A DNA stretch of 64,000 bases from assembly GCA_028819195.1 (NCBI GenBank), contig JAPPMF010000009.1, positions 372,001 to 436,000 on the forward strand, written 5' to 3'. Shown piece after piece: positions 16,785 to 26,198 of the stretch. Under the pieces are notes generated by a model. That model searched no databases and was not told the origin of the DNA. It saw only the letters and a list, made by a program, of their open reading frames with translations. The stretch is from Bin55 sp028819195 (GTDB lineage: Bacteria > Pseudomonadota > Gammaproteobacteria > Pseudomonadales > Azotimanducaceae). How positions within the stretch are numbered: the stretch's first letter is position 1; every line of letters starts with the position of its first letter. Position numbers and translations under genes: made by a program.

Positions 16785-19700
16785 TCAGTCACTGTCAATG
16801 GTACCGTCGATGTACTCTAAAGCATGTTGGTAGGCATCTTTACCCACGTCAATCCCAATCTTCCGACCGGGAATGTCATCAGCCGGTGGATGAATGCCAC
16901 CCCAGATACGCGATAGACTGCATTGATCCGCCGCATCATAATATTTCGCCCACTGTAATTCCATATCCACCGACGGGCCACGCTCAAAGACCAAAAAGTT
17001 ATTCGCCTCAATCTTGAACTCACTCTTCCCACCCGGGAAATACTCACTACCCGTTAACTCAGTCAAGACTTCCGCCGCCGCCCGTGAATAAGTCGAGTGT
17101 CCCGAAACATATCCCGCAAACGGTGGCGTCACGAAGGTTGGTCGCTGATACGGCCACCAATGATCCGCTAAGATCCAACCGACTCCTGCAATATCCTCAT
17201 CCGGATCCTCAATGTAGTCTGGTCCCTTCCACGTCTTCAACTTGATCTTACCAACATTCTCATCGTTATTGCCAGCTAACTCATCACCCGTATACACCAA
17301 CTCAATATAACCATCAATCAACGTAATCCCATTCACATGGTAGGACGGTAAATTTGCATCCGAACTCTGTCCTAAGGTGGTCATCCCCCGAATGGCCGAG
17401 ATCGGTCGGATATAGTCATAATATCCTTTAATCCCCCAGGCCGTGATCGCCACATCGTGCATCGCCCCGCCTAACTTGAAGTACGCCTTTACATCCCACT
17501 CCAACTTGTCTAATTCCGGTCCCGTACCATGTTCCCGACGCTCAAACTCCTCATGCTTGCTAATCTCATTCAAAAACACAAACCAATGTCCCGGTGGGGT
17601 TTCAGAATCCGGACCATCCGCCCAAAACTCAGCTAACACCCTCGTATAGTCGCCACGCGGCACAATCTGCTCCTCATACGGTTCGCCCGTAAACGGATTC
17701 AGGTCATAACCGGTACTGGTATCACCACCGTCATACAAATCATAGAACGCCCGATACGCCTCCGTGTCCGTCGCCTCAGGATACTCCTGGATATTCCCAA
17801 TCGACGCCGGTGAAATATCCCACATCACCCCATCATCGAACGCCAAGTGCGAACCCCAAATCGAGACTAACTCAAAACCCCAACGATACTCTGAAGCATA
17901 GGTGTTCGCTAAGGTCGGTGGGGGACCCGGATCATGATAGACCCAATAATCATAGCCATCGCGGGTATAGATGGTCAGATCTTCAGGACGTAACGCAAAC
18001 GGCCAGACTTGTCCCCACTCGGGACTCAAATGTTCCGGTAACTCGACTGCTGGATTACCGGCCTGATCAATAAACTCTTGTAACTCCAACGGCTGCCATC
18101 GGGCCAAGTCCTCAATATCCGGATTCCCGGGATCATCGGGTCGTAACGGTGGATTTACTGGCTCATAATGCAAGTTTGCATAGTCATCACGTTCATTCGC
18201 CCCATCTTCGAAGCCCATCGCAATATAACAAGCAGCAATGTAGTTCCCTAACTCCGCTGGATCTTCACTCTCCCAGCTCGCCGTTTCTATACTCGTGTCA
18301 TAACCTAAAAAACTCATCAATGCCTTCGCATCGCGCCGAATTGAACCGGTATCGGGCGACGCACGAAATCGATGCATGATTAACCGATATGCGGCATAAC
18401 TCATCGCTTCTTCACGGTCGGCTTCTACCTCGGGGATCTCAGGCTCTGGGCCATCTCGAGGTACTGAGGGACGATCTTTCCAATCACAGGTATATCCGGC
18501 TTGCGTCCGCCCTAACAACCACGGTACTTCTTGGGTCGTATAGGAAGCCCATACATCATACATCGCGGCTGAAGTATGGAACAAATTGCGCGCATGCACC
18601 GTCGGTCGTGCCCAATCATGGCGGATCGACTGTAGCAACAACTCGTTCCATCGACGTGCGACCGATACGTCTTCATCTGGACCGACTCCGGGTAAGTAAT
18701 TCGCAATTACCGTTACCGTATTTGCTGGCATCGTAAACGTCGTTGTAGACGAATACTTGTCGGCGAACTCGCCCCCTTTAGTCGACGTCCAGTGAGAAAA
18801 ATAGTAATTCTTTGCGCCTTCTGCGGCACGAATCTCAATTTCATCGCCCGCGTCATAAATTCCTGAGCCTGCCCCATTCACCAAAATCAATCGCGACTTG
18901 AGTTCTGTAGCTTGAATTGTGATGGTCTGATTCGTGGTAACCCCGGTCTCTTTACTCACTGAACCATCAGGCCACAAGATTTCAATATCGACTTCTTTAG
19001 CGCTAGCTAATCCAAAGTGTGCGACCAGTGAATTATGCGATGAAAAATTTGCCTCGGATCCAATTTCTCGCATGTATTTTTTACCATCTGATGTGGAAAC
19101 TTTAATGCGCGCGCCCACGCCGAAACGATTATCGCCGAGACCTTTTAAGCGCACTTTTAGGAACTTCCCAGTTGACGGCGAAACATTTCGATAATAGATG
19201 ATTCCATCGGGGCCGTTATTGGCGATTACAACATCGATGTCTCCGTCGTCGTCTGCGTCAAAGCAAGCTATCGCGCGACCCTGACCTCGATTCTCAATGC
19301 CAAACTCTGTATTAAAGAGGTAAAAACTCAGATTTTCTCCAGAACCTTCGTTATAGAAAAACCGCGGTAGACTTATCGTGTGGTCTTTGCCTGTGGGACT
19401 ACGACTCCAACCTGTTACGTGAAAAATATCTTGGAATCCATCGTGGTCAAAGTCAAAAGCACAAGCTCCCCATCCCCAATCACCATCAATGATGTTTGCG
19501 GATTCAGAAACATCGGTGAAATTTCCGTCTCCGTCATTGAGATACATGCGGTTACCGAAATAATCGCCACCGAAATCTTCATCGTAGATTGAGGTAACAA
19601 ACCAATCCATATCACCGTCATTGTCGAAGTCAGCGATAGCTGTACCCATGCCAGCTTGGTCGGTTATTTCATCGCGGTCTGTTATGTTAGTGTAGGTACC

Positions 19701-20540
19701 ATCACCTTCGTTGCGGAAAAGTTGTGTTTCACCGAAATCTGAGACGAGGAGAAAATCAGCATCTCCATCGTCATCAATATCAGTAAAGCCTGGAGTGAAG
19801 GACCAATCGAAATGTGATCGACTAACCAGTTGTGTCGCAACCTCTGTTTCCAATCCTGATGCAATGAATGTTCTATTTCCTTGATTTCGCCATAAAGTGA
19901 ATGTTTCTCTACCGTACTGAAACGACACTCCCCAGTGCGAACAGACGAGATCCATCAAACCATCTGTGTTGTAATCGTAAAACAACGCTGTTACTGTATT
20001 ACGAGGCTGGTCGTTTAGTCCTGAAGTTTCAGTTATATCAACGAATTTACCCTCGGCTTCGTTGACTCTGTTTTCAAAGAGGAACACTGGATTTTGGTCA
20101 ATGGATCCAACAAAAAGGTCTAGATCTCCATCGCCATCAATATCACCAAAGGCAGGTCCGCTTCCGCGGTGTATCACGTTAACACCAAGTTCTTGTCCCA
20201 CCTCGGTGAATTGACCGTTGCCATCATTTTCGTAGAGGTGATTACGCTGTGTATCGCTTCCTACGACGTACAGATCGATGTCGCCATCATTGTCGTAATC
20301 TCCAGCGGCAACACCAACCGCAAATTTTTGTTCATCTGACCAATCCCCTTGCATTCGTGGTAGCTCTCGGTCAAAACCGACATCGGCTTCTTCAAAGAGA
20401 ACTGGGGTTGAAGATTGAGCGATGACTGCTAACGATGTTAACCAAAGACTTGATATAGCAATCAAGGAGGTAGATTTGGCGGCTCGTAGTCCACAACGAC
20501 GAGCTGAAGTTGCTTCTACTGTACCGTTAGAACACATCAT
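16785..20540 (-). CDS. FG-GAP/VCBS repeat - ASPIC/UnbV - vanadium haloperoxidase (PAP2) fusion, secreted
   Basis: A 1251-residue exported protein. A signal segment (about 23-42) is followed by at least seven FG-GAP/VCBS calcium-loop repeats (GDYDNDGDIDLYV, GDIDGDGDLDLFV and others, about 60-460). An ASPIC/UnbV domain comes next (about 475-545, GVGARIKV to WPDGS), then an InlB-like repeat ending ANYLPG near 617. The C-terminal half is a vanadium-dependent haloperoxidase. The vanadate pocket is complete: K1038-x6-R1045-P, SGH with H1148, and SR-x5-H1217-x3-D. Vanadium haloperoxidases oxidise halides with peroxide; acid phosphatase activity is the alternative for this fold. Glu and Lys codons are mainly GAG/AAG in the C-terminal half and more GAA/AAA in the N-terminal half. 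Confidence 0.9.
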   Translation of the reverse strand: MMCSNGTVEATSARRCGLRAAKSTSLIAISSLWLTSLAVIAQSSTPVLFEEADVGFDRELPRMQGDWSDEQKFAVGVAAGDYDNDGDIDLYVVGSDTQRNHLYENDGNGQFTEVGQELGVNVIHRGSGPAFGDIDGDGDLDLFVGSIDQNPVFLFENRVNEAEGKFVDITETSGLNDQPRNTVTALFYDYNTDGLMDLVCSHWGVSFQYGRETFTLWRNQGNRTFIASGLETEVATQLVSRSHFDWSFTPGFTDIDDDGDADFLLVSDFGETQLFRNEGDGTYTNITDRDEITDQAGMGTAIADFDNDGDMDWFVTSIYDEDFGGDYFGNRMYLNDGDGNFTDVSESANIIDGDWGWGACAFDFDHDGFQDIFHVTGWSRSPTGKDHTISLPRFFYNEGSGENLSFYLFNTEFGIENRGQGRAIACFDADDDGDIDVVIANNGPDGIIYYRNVSPSTGKFLKVRLKGLGDNRFGVGARIKVSTSDGKKYMREIGSEANFSSHNSLVAHFGLASAKEVDIEILWPDGSVSKETGVTTNQTITIQATELKSRLILVNGAGSGIYDAGDEIEIRAAEGAKNYYFSHWTSTKGGEFADKYSSTTTFTMPANTVTVIANYLPGVGPDEDVSVARRWNELLLQSIRHDWARPTVHARNLFHTSAAMYDVWASYTTQEVPWLLGRTQAGYTCDWKDRPSVPRDGPEPEIPEVEADREEAMSYAAYRLIMHRFRASPDTGSIRRDAKALMSFLGYDTSIETASWESEDPAELGNYIAACYIAMGFEDGANERDDYANLHYEPVNPPLRPDDPGNPDIEDLARWQPLELQEFIDQAGNPAVELPEHLSPEWGQVWPFALRPEDLTIYTRDGYDYWVYHDPGPPPTLANTYASEYRWGFELVSIWGSHLAFDDGVMWDISPASIGNIQEYPEATDTEAYRAFYDLYDGGDTSTGYDLNPFTGEPYEEQIVPRGDYTRVLAEFWADGPDSETPPGHWFVFLNEISKHEEFERREHGTGPELDKLEWDVKAYFKLGGAMHDVAITAWGIKGYYDYIRPISAIRGMTTLGQSSDANLPSYHVNGITLIDGYIELVYTGDELAGNNDENVGKIKLKTWKGPDYIEDPDEDIAGVGWILADHWWPYQRPTFVTPPFAGYVSGHSTYSRAAAEVLTELTGSEYFPGGKSEFKIEANNFLVFERGPSVDMELQWAKYYDAADQCSLSRIWGGIHPPADDIPGRKIGIDVGKDAYQHALEYIDGTIDSD

Positions 20541-20905
20541 GGAAGTTTTTTACGTGGCGTCGAATTTGTGGTGTGACGAAGTCGTCGAAAAGTTTAAAGT
20601 AACCAAAAAGTATAACCTAAACGAATTTTAAACGATTTTTATTTGTACTGTAAATATACATGACGCACGGACGGGTGGGACACTATTCGAGGAGACACGG
20701 GTTCAAAAACTGTTTACCTCGTTCATCAGCCGGACTTTGTGCAGCTTGTGGTAGTTAGATAGTCAGCACAAGACGTTCCGGTGGATAGTGTTTCGAGGAC
20801 AACTGATAAGAAAACCATTCTGCGTCCAATAACTTGCTCGTCCTCCGAACTACCATTGGAATTTTTGCGGGTGAAGAATATATAAAAGAATCTCGAACCA
20901 CATCG
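20541..20905 (+). other. Intergenic region, no gene recognised
   Basis: This 365-base gap separates the start of the haloperoxidase fusion from the end of murU. Short frames in it have no recognisable product or ribosome binding site. It should contain the minus-strand promoter of the haloperoxidase gene next to 20541. AT-rich sequence around 20632-20665 is a candidate location, but I cannot define hexamers with confidence. No tRNA or hairpin-plus-T-run terminator is visible. Confidence 0.5.
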
Positions 20906-21577
20906 TTAAGTAGCAAGAATCTTTTGTACATGGTGAAGACTGGTTTTAGTTCCTATATCGAACCAAACACCGTCAAAGACTTCTGCAGTGACCTTTTTCT
21001 GTTGAACTAAGTCGAAGAGTAAGTCTCGCGTAAACGAAAATTTCGTTCGAATGATACCGGAAAATACTGAGGGATGGATCAAGGAAATCCCACAAAATGT
21101 ATGGGTGTGGAAATCAGTAACGGCAAAACGTTGGATATTTTCACCCTCAAATGCAAAGTCTCGACTCATTGAAGAACCATCACTTTGCTTGAGAATTAGA
21201 TGTGCATAGTCGGTAGTTCGTTGACATATTTGAGTGAATGTAAAATCAGTCCAAACGTCCCCATTTAAGACTATGAATGGTGACTGACCCAGCAATGGTA
21301 AGGCTTTTTTAATACCGCCCCCGGTGTCCAAGATTTCTTGCTCTTCACTATAAGCTATCTTGACTCCATATTCATTCCCAGAACCTAGAACTGACATGAT
21401 TTGTTCAGCTAAATGGTGCACATTCACAACGATCTCTTCAACTCCAGCTCGTTTGAGAGCTCGAATCTGATGAACTATGAGAGGTTCATTTCGGAACAAA
21501 ATCAAAGGTTTCGGAATAGTTTTTGTCAGTGGAAGTAATCGAGTACCAAAACCTGCAGCCAGAATCATTGCTTTCAT
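20906..21577 (-). CDS. murU: N-acetylmuramate alpha-1-phosphate uridylyltransferase
   Basis: A 223-residue sugar-nucleotide transferase. The N-terminal signature MILAAGFGTRLLPLTKTIPKPL is the NTP-binding loop of this family, and FIVLNGDVWTDF holds the metal Asp. Together with AmgK it converts recycled MurNAc to UDP-MurNAc, bypassing fosfomycin-sensitive MurA/MurB, as known in Pseudomonas. Its ATG overlaps the amgK stop by 4 bases (ATGA). Position next to lptD-surA matches the Pseudomonas arrangement, which supports the specific assignment over a generic nucleotidyltransferase. Confidence 0.88.
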   Translation of the reverse strand: MKAMILAAGFGTRLLPLTKTIPKPLILFRNEPLIVHQIRALKRAGVEEIVVNVHHLAEQIMSVLGSGNEYGVKIAYSEEQEILDTGGGIKKALPLLGQSPFIVLNGDVWTDFTFTQICQRTTDYAHLILKQSDGSSMSRDFAFEGENIQRFAVTDFHTHTFCGISLIHPSVFSGIIRTKFSFTRDLLFDLVQQKKVTAEVFDGVWFDIGTKTSLHHVQKILAT

Positions 21578-22566
21578 CGATTGTGCTCATTGAGGCATGT
21601 TTGACCGCGTGGAATGACTTCGACACCTAACCAATCATGTAATTCTTCCAATGAGTCTAATTCACCACACAATTTATAGGCTTTCTGTAACGAGGGAAGA
21701 ATAAATTGAAGATGTGAACTTTGTTGACGGTTAACCCATAATCGGTAAAAGATTCCACAGGCTTTCAACAATCTTTGCACCGCTGTTGTTTTAAGTGCTT
21801 TTTCGAAGTTATCGAAACTCACCGACCAATGAGTGTTACTGGCAATTTGCTTGTAAAATTTCACAGTCCAATTCTGAATGTCAACCGGACTATGTTCCCA
21901 GTAACAATCGTAAAGAAGGGATGCCAAATCATAAGTCATAGGTCCTACTAAAGCATCTTGAAAGTCGACTACACCAATGCCAGGAGGCTCGGCTCGCACC
22001 AACAAATTTCGACAGTGGAAGTCCCGATGTACCGTTATGTTAGGCGCACTCCGAATTATGTTCAAGATTGTTTCAGTGTTGTTTTGTAGAGGACGCGCGG
22101 AGATTTCGAGCATTGAGTTACAAATAAATTCTTCAAAAATCTTCAGTTCCGTGCACAATCTTTCGTTACTATAACTAGGGATATGTTCACTGTTGATTTG
22201 CTGAATTGTGTGCAGAACATCCACAGCGAGACCCAAGCACTCATTCACCCTTCCTTTAGTGTATTCTGCGTGAAAGTCACTCATACCTACATCTTCGATG
22301 ATAAAAAAACCTTTGTTTAAGTCGGAAGCAATTACCCTTGGTACCGGTATACTAGAAGTCAGAAATATGTTTGCCAGTCGCAAAAACTGTTCGTTGTTTT
22401 CCGTGGAAGGTGGAGAGTCCATTAATACTACTGAGCGAGTTTTAGTCCTGCATCTCCAGAATCGACGGGTACTCGCCTCGGTCTTGAGTTGCTGGATAGC
22501 GTGTGGGTCTAAAGAGACGAAATTCGAAGCCCACAAGACGATTTCAGCTAGGGATCGGCGTGACAT
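21574..22566 (-). CDS. amgK: Anomeric MurNAc/GlcNAc kinase
   Basis: A 330-residue aminoglycoside-phosphotransferase-fold kinase. It phosphorylates the anomeric hydroxyl of MurNAc and GlcNAc in the peptidoglycan recycling shunt, giving MurU its substrate. Visible kinase motifs are the catalytic loop VHRDFHCRNLLV and the metal-binding VVDFQDALVGP. A GTG at 22569 and the ATG at 22566 are both in frame; I take the ATG. It is divergent from lptD with almost no intergenic space, so the promoters of each overlap the other's coding start. Confidence 0.88.
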   Translation of the reverse strand: MSRRSLAEIVLWASNFVSLDPHAIQQLKTEASTRRFWRCRTKTRSVVLMDSPPSTENNEQFLRLANIFLTSSIPVPRVIASDLNKGFFIIEDVGMSDFHAEYTKGRVNECLGLAVDVLHTIQQINSEHIPSYSNERLCTELKIFEEFICNSMLEISARPLQNNTETILNIIRSAPNITVHRDFHCRNLLVRAEPPGIGVVDFQDALVGPMTYDLASLLYDCYWEHSPVDIQNWTVKFYKQIASNTHWSVSFDNFEKALKTTAVQRLLKACGIFYRLWVNRQQSSHLQFILPSLQKAYKLCGELDSLEELHDWLGVEVIPRGQTCLNEHNR

Positions 22567-22614
22567 CACTTGTCGATTATAAAATCATCTTATTGGACGA
22601 GAAATTTCAGGTCA

Positions 22615-24861
22615 TTGAAAACGTTGTTTCAGCAGATTGGGACCATTGGACTATTGTTCTTAACGATCCCAACTTTAGCTGCAAGTTTAGCTGAGGACTT
22701 ATGGACGAATACCGTACAGGATTCGGCTTGTAGTGGTACCTACGACATTAATCAATTGAAACAAACTCTGTTTCAACAAGATCAGCCGTCTACAATCAGA
22801 GCTCGTGCTGATCGGTTAGAGTTGTCATTGGATGGGCTGAGCAAACTTGAGGGAAACGTCTCTATCGTGTATCAAGGTGTGGAACTTCACACTCCAGAAA
22901 TTGACTTAGATCTCAATAACTATGTGTTTCAGTCTATGCAAGGGATGACCGTCGTGAACGAAGAATTTGCACTCGCCGTACACGAAACGGAGATCAGTAT
23001 GACAAACCAGGAATTAGATGTTCAAGGTGCCGATTTTGTCATATTTGACGAAGATTTTCGTGGTCGTGCTGAATCTGTGTATGCGACGACCAAAGAAATT
23101 CAGTTCTACGACGTTAGTATCACACACTGTCCTCCAAAGAATAATTCATGGCTCGTGTCGGCAAGGGAAATTCGACTAAATCGAGTGGAGAGTATTGCTG
23201 TCGCCCGTGATGTAACGTTGAACGTAGGTAAATTACCTGCGTTGTATATCCCTTATTTACGTTTCCCTGTTGGGACTTCTCGCATTAGTGGCTTTTTACC
23301 GCCTCAAGTAGAAAGTAGTAGCTTACGTGGATATGCCATTAGTGTACCGTTGTACTTTAACTTAGCACCGAACTACGACCTTACCGTTACCCCCTTGTTT
23401 TCGTCCTCCGGAAACCATAGCATAGCCGGAGAATTTAGATTTTTGAGTAGACTGTCAACAACTCAATTTGAAGGCAATTTTTTACCGTCCTACAGTGCTT
23501 ATCGAGATTTCTTACAGTCTCGGATTGATCGTGGTTCCGACGCCGATTTAGAATCTGATCGGCGCTGGTACGTCGGTGCAAAACATACAATGACTGCAAA
23601 TCGTTGGACAGCTGATGTAGACTACTCTTTCGTCAGTGATGAAAATTACCTCCGAGATTTTGGTGACTCGATTGATGATTTAGGTCGTGTGGGTTTGTCG
23701 CGAACGGCGCGTCTTGAGTATTGGGGATCGGACCAAGAATTTTTTGTGACTACACAACGATACGAACCGTTTAGTCACTGGGGTACGTCTGTCTCGAAGA
23801 CCCCAGAAATCGGCTACAATCGTAGATTGACTTTCCAAGGTATGCAACTCGGAGTAGCTTCCCATACGGCACACTTTCGAACTTACGATATCGATTCTTC
23901 ACAGGATAGCACACGAACTCATTTGGATTTATCCTGGAAAGTTCCGATTGAAAAGGAATGGGGGCATGCTTCTCTCTCAGGTATTCGGTCGATGACTCGA
24001 TTTGATTTCAATGATCGTCATGAAATAAGATTATTAACCACCTTTTTGTTTGATAGTGGAATAACGTTTGAACGAAGCATGGGTAAAGACAAACGGTATT
24101 TTCAAAAATTGCAACCAAAATTTGTGGCGTCCAAACGAACCATGAATCGTGTTGCTCCTTATCCGATTTTCGATGATGGTGAACACACACATTCGTTTGA
24201 AACTATTTTTTACCCGACGCGCATCTTGGGATACGATAAGTTGGAAGAGGTAGAGTCGATCGCGCTAGGTGTACGTAAAACTTTGACTGATTTAATTTCT
24301 TATAGGGAATTACTGTCGGTGCAATTCGTAGTGGGTTCCCATCGAACTGTGTCGGCTACCGAATCGACCCAAGACCAACTTTTTGGATTAGCTATTCAGG
24401 GACGACCAAGTTCCGTACTTCAACTTAGTCTTGCTGCCTTGCAATTTTCCGAACATAACGATGATTGGACACACGAATTCCGCATTAAATTTGAACAGGC
24501 CGAGTGGCGATTTACCTCTTGGATGCGAACGGAAAGAGCGTCGGACTTGAAGCAATCCTACATGGATTTTGCCGTTCCTGTACACGATCGGTGGAAGGCT
24601 TACGGACGTCTACACATTGATTGGTCCGAACAAGAGCATATAGAATCGTTCATCGGTGTGGAGTATGCCGGTTGTTGTATTGAGTATCGAGTACTATGGT
24701 ATGAGACGCTCCGATACGAGTGGGTTAACTCGGAATCATTGCAAACAGGGAGAGGCATTCGCTTTGAGATTTCTCTGAAAGGTCTAACTTCGCTTGGAGA
24801 TAATGTTCGCTCGATGGTGAGTCGCGGAGCCCGGACCCCTTTTTCCATTTATGCTTATTGA
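22615..24861 (+). CDS. lptD: LPS-assembly protein LptD (outer-membrane translocon)
   Basis: A 748-residue outer-membrane beta-barrel that inserts LPS with LptE. The frame begins at a TTG at 22570; the TTG at 22615 gives a cleaner signal peptide (MKTLFQQIGTIGLLFLTIP...), so I prefer it. A periplasmic OstA/LptA-like jellyroll with LEGNVSIVYQGVELHTPE precedes the barrel domain. Four cysteines sit where E. coli LptD forms its inter-domain disulfides: one near the mature N-terminus (SACSG), one at THCPP, and an adjacent pair in AGCCIEY. Their oxidation would need a DsbA such as the one at 61.2 kb. It is followed 7 bases later by surA, its folding chaperone. Confidence 0.94.
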   Translation: MKTLFQQIGTIGLLFLTIPTLAASLAEDLWTNTVQDSACSGTYDINQLKQTLFQQDQPSTIRARADRLELSLDGLSKLEGNVSIVYQGVELHTPEIDLDLNNYVFQSMQGMTVVNEEFALAVHETEISMTNQELDVQGADFVIFDEDFRGRAESVYATTKEIQFYDVSITHCPPKNNSWLVSAREIRLNRVESIAVARDVTLNVGKLPALYIPYLRFPVGTSRISGFLPPQVESSSLRGYAISVPLYFNLAPNYDLTVTPLFSSSGNHSIAGEFRFLSRLSTTQFEGNFLPSYSAYRDFLQSRIDRGSDADLESDRRWYVGAKHTMTANRWTADVDYSFVSDENYLRDFGDSIDDLGRVGLSRTARLEYWGSDQEFFVTTQRYEPFSHWGTSVSKTPEIGYNRRLTFQGMQLGVASHTAHFRTYDIDSSQDSTRTHLDLSWKVPIEKEWGHASLSGIRSMTRFDFNDRHEIRLLTTFLFDSGITFERSMGKDKRYFQKLQPKFVASKRTMNRVAPYPIFDDGEHTHSFETIFYPTRILGYDKLEEVESIALGVRKTLTDLISYRELLSVQFVVGSHRTVSATESTQDQLFGLAIQGRPSSVLQLSLAALQFSEHNDDWTHEFRIKFEQAEWRFTSWMRTERASDLKQSYMDFAVPVHDRWKAYGRLHIDWSEQEHIESFIGVEYAGCCIEYRVLWYETLRYEWVNSESLQTGRGIRFEISLKGLTSLGDNVRSMVSRGARTPFSIYAY

Positions 24862-24868
24862 GATTTAA

Positions 24869-26176
24869 ATGATAAATTTAAGAAACCAAACTATTTGCAT
24901 CGCAGTATTGCTACTGTTGAGTGCGCTACCAATAAACCAACTCTACGCTGAGAAAGAGGTTCTTGATCGGGTTGTGGCAATCGTCAACGACGACATCATT
25001 TCCTTATCTCAAGTTGAAGATCGGTATCAATTAGTCTTACGTCAATTTGCGGCTAACAACATTCGCGAAATTCCATCGCGCAAAACGATCATTGATCAAA
25101 TTATGGAGTTGTTGATCGTGGAAAGTATTCAACTACAGGAAGCGACGTATAGAGGATTTCTGGTTAGCGAGGAGGAAGTGACTGAAATTATTCGAGCAAT
25201 GGCACGAGAAAACAATTTGGATATTGAGCAGTTTCGTGAACGCTTGCAGACGGATGGAATTTCCTACGCTGAATTTAGAGAAGATGTACATCGTCAAAGT
25301 GTGATTCAAAAGGTGCAATCAGCAGTCGTAAACCGCCGGATTTTTATCACCGAACAAGACATCAAAGAATTTCGTAATTCTCCGTTTTTTGATCTATTAG
25401 CGACTGATCAATATCGAATTGGTCACATTTTGATTCCGATTTCGGAAGAGGCACAGAACTCCGATACACAAAGCAATCAACGGCGAGCTTCCGATATCGT
25501 GAAGCAGTTAAGAGATGGCGCTGATTTTGCCATCATGGCAGTGAACGAGTCAGCGGCGTCGACGGCCTTGGAAGGAGGAGATCTTGGTTGGCGGGATTCT
25601 CAGGACATTCCCAGTTTGTTTGCAGAAACTGTCGTCGGTATGGAAGTCGGCGATATATCTGAGCCAATTGTGAATGAACGTGGCTTTCACATCATTAAAT
25701 TATTAGATAAACGAGGATCTTCGGGTTCCAAGGGTGAACAAACTCTAGTTCGTCATATCCTCATTCAACCGAACGCCATCAAAACCGATTTACAAGCGAA
25801 AAGAGAAATCGAAGGTATTCGACAGCGAATTCTCGACGGCGAAGACTTTGACACGTTAGCACAAGAATTTTCGGACGATCCAGGCTCGGCTCGGAATGGA
25901 GGCAAGCTAGATTGGACCGATGGCAAAGATTTAGATCCACAATTTGTTGAGGAGATGCACGCAACTGACATAGGAGAAGTATCGGTGGTGTTTGCGACTC
26001 AATTTGGATGGCATATTCTTGAAGTTCTGGAACGTCGGGTCGCTGATCTTACAGAAGAGAATTTGAACAATTTAGCGTTACGAGCCCTCCATTCACGGCA
26101 ATTTGAGGAAGCTTTACAAGACTGGCTGCAAGAGATTCGCGAAGAAGCCTTTGTGAAGATTGTGTACAACCCCTAA
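24869..26176 (+). CDS. surA: Periplasmic chaperone / peptidyl-prolyl isomerase SurA
   Basis: A 435-residue periplasmic chaperone for outer-membrane proteins including LptD. A signal peptide (about 1-26) is followed by the N-terminal SurA domain starting LDRVVAIVNDDIISLSQVEDR. Two parvulin domains follow: one from about 185 (IGHILIPISEEA to PIVNERGFHIIKLLD) and one from about 293 (VRHILIQPN to FGWHILEVLERR). A C-terminal helix completes the core. Length and order are standard. It is co-directional with lptD and rsmA. The pdxA gene commonly found between surA and rsmA is absent. Confidence 0.95.
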   Translation: MINLRNQTICIAVLLLLSALPINQLYAEKEVLDRVVAIVNDDIISLSQVEDRYQLVLRQFAANNIREIPSRKTIIDQIMELLIVESIQLQEATYRGFLVSEEEVTEIIRAMARENNLDIEQFRERLQTDGISYAEFREDVHRQSVIQKVQSAVVNRRIFITEQDIKEFRNSPFFDLLATDQYRIGHILIPISEEAQNSDTQSNQRRASDIVKQLRDGADFAIMAVNESAASTALEGGDLGWRDSQDIPSLFAETVVGMEVGDISEPIVNERGFHIIKLLDKRGSSGSKGEQTLVRHILIQPNAIKTDLQAKREIEGIRQRILDGEDFDTLAQEFSDDPGSARNGGKLDWTDGKDLDPQFVEEMHATDIGEVSVVFATQFGWHILEVLERRVADLTEENLNNLALRALHSRQFEEALQDWLQEIREEAFVKIVYNP

Positions 26177-26198
26177 TTAGACTTGCACGACTCATGTG

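Noticed and set aside
17443..18736. Several plus-strand frames antisense to the haloperoxidase half
   Set aside because: Explained by the skewed codon use of the real gene on minus, which suppresses stops in the opposite frames.
20422..20631. A 69-residue plus-strand frame over the start of the haloperoxidase gene
   Set aside because: It overlaps the antisense signal-peptide region and has no recognised family, binding site or conservation clue.
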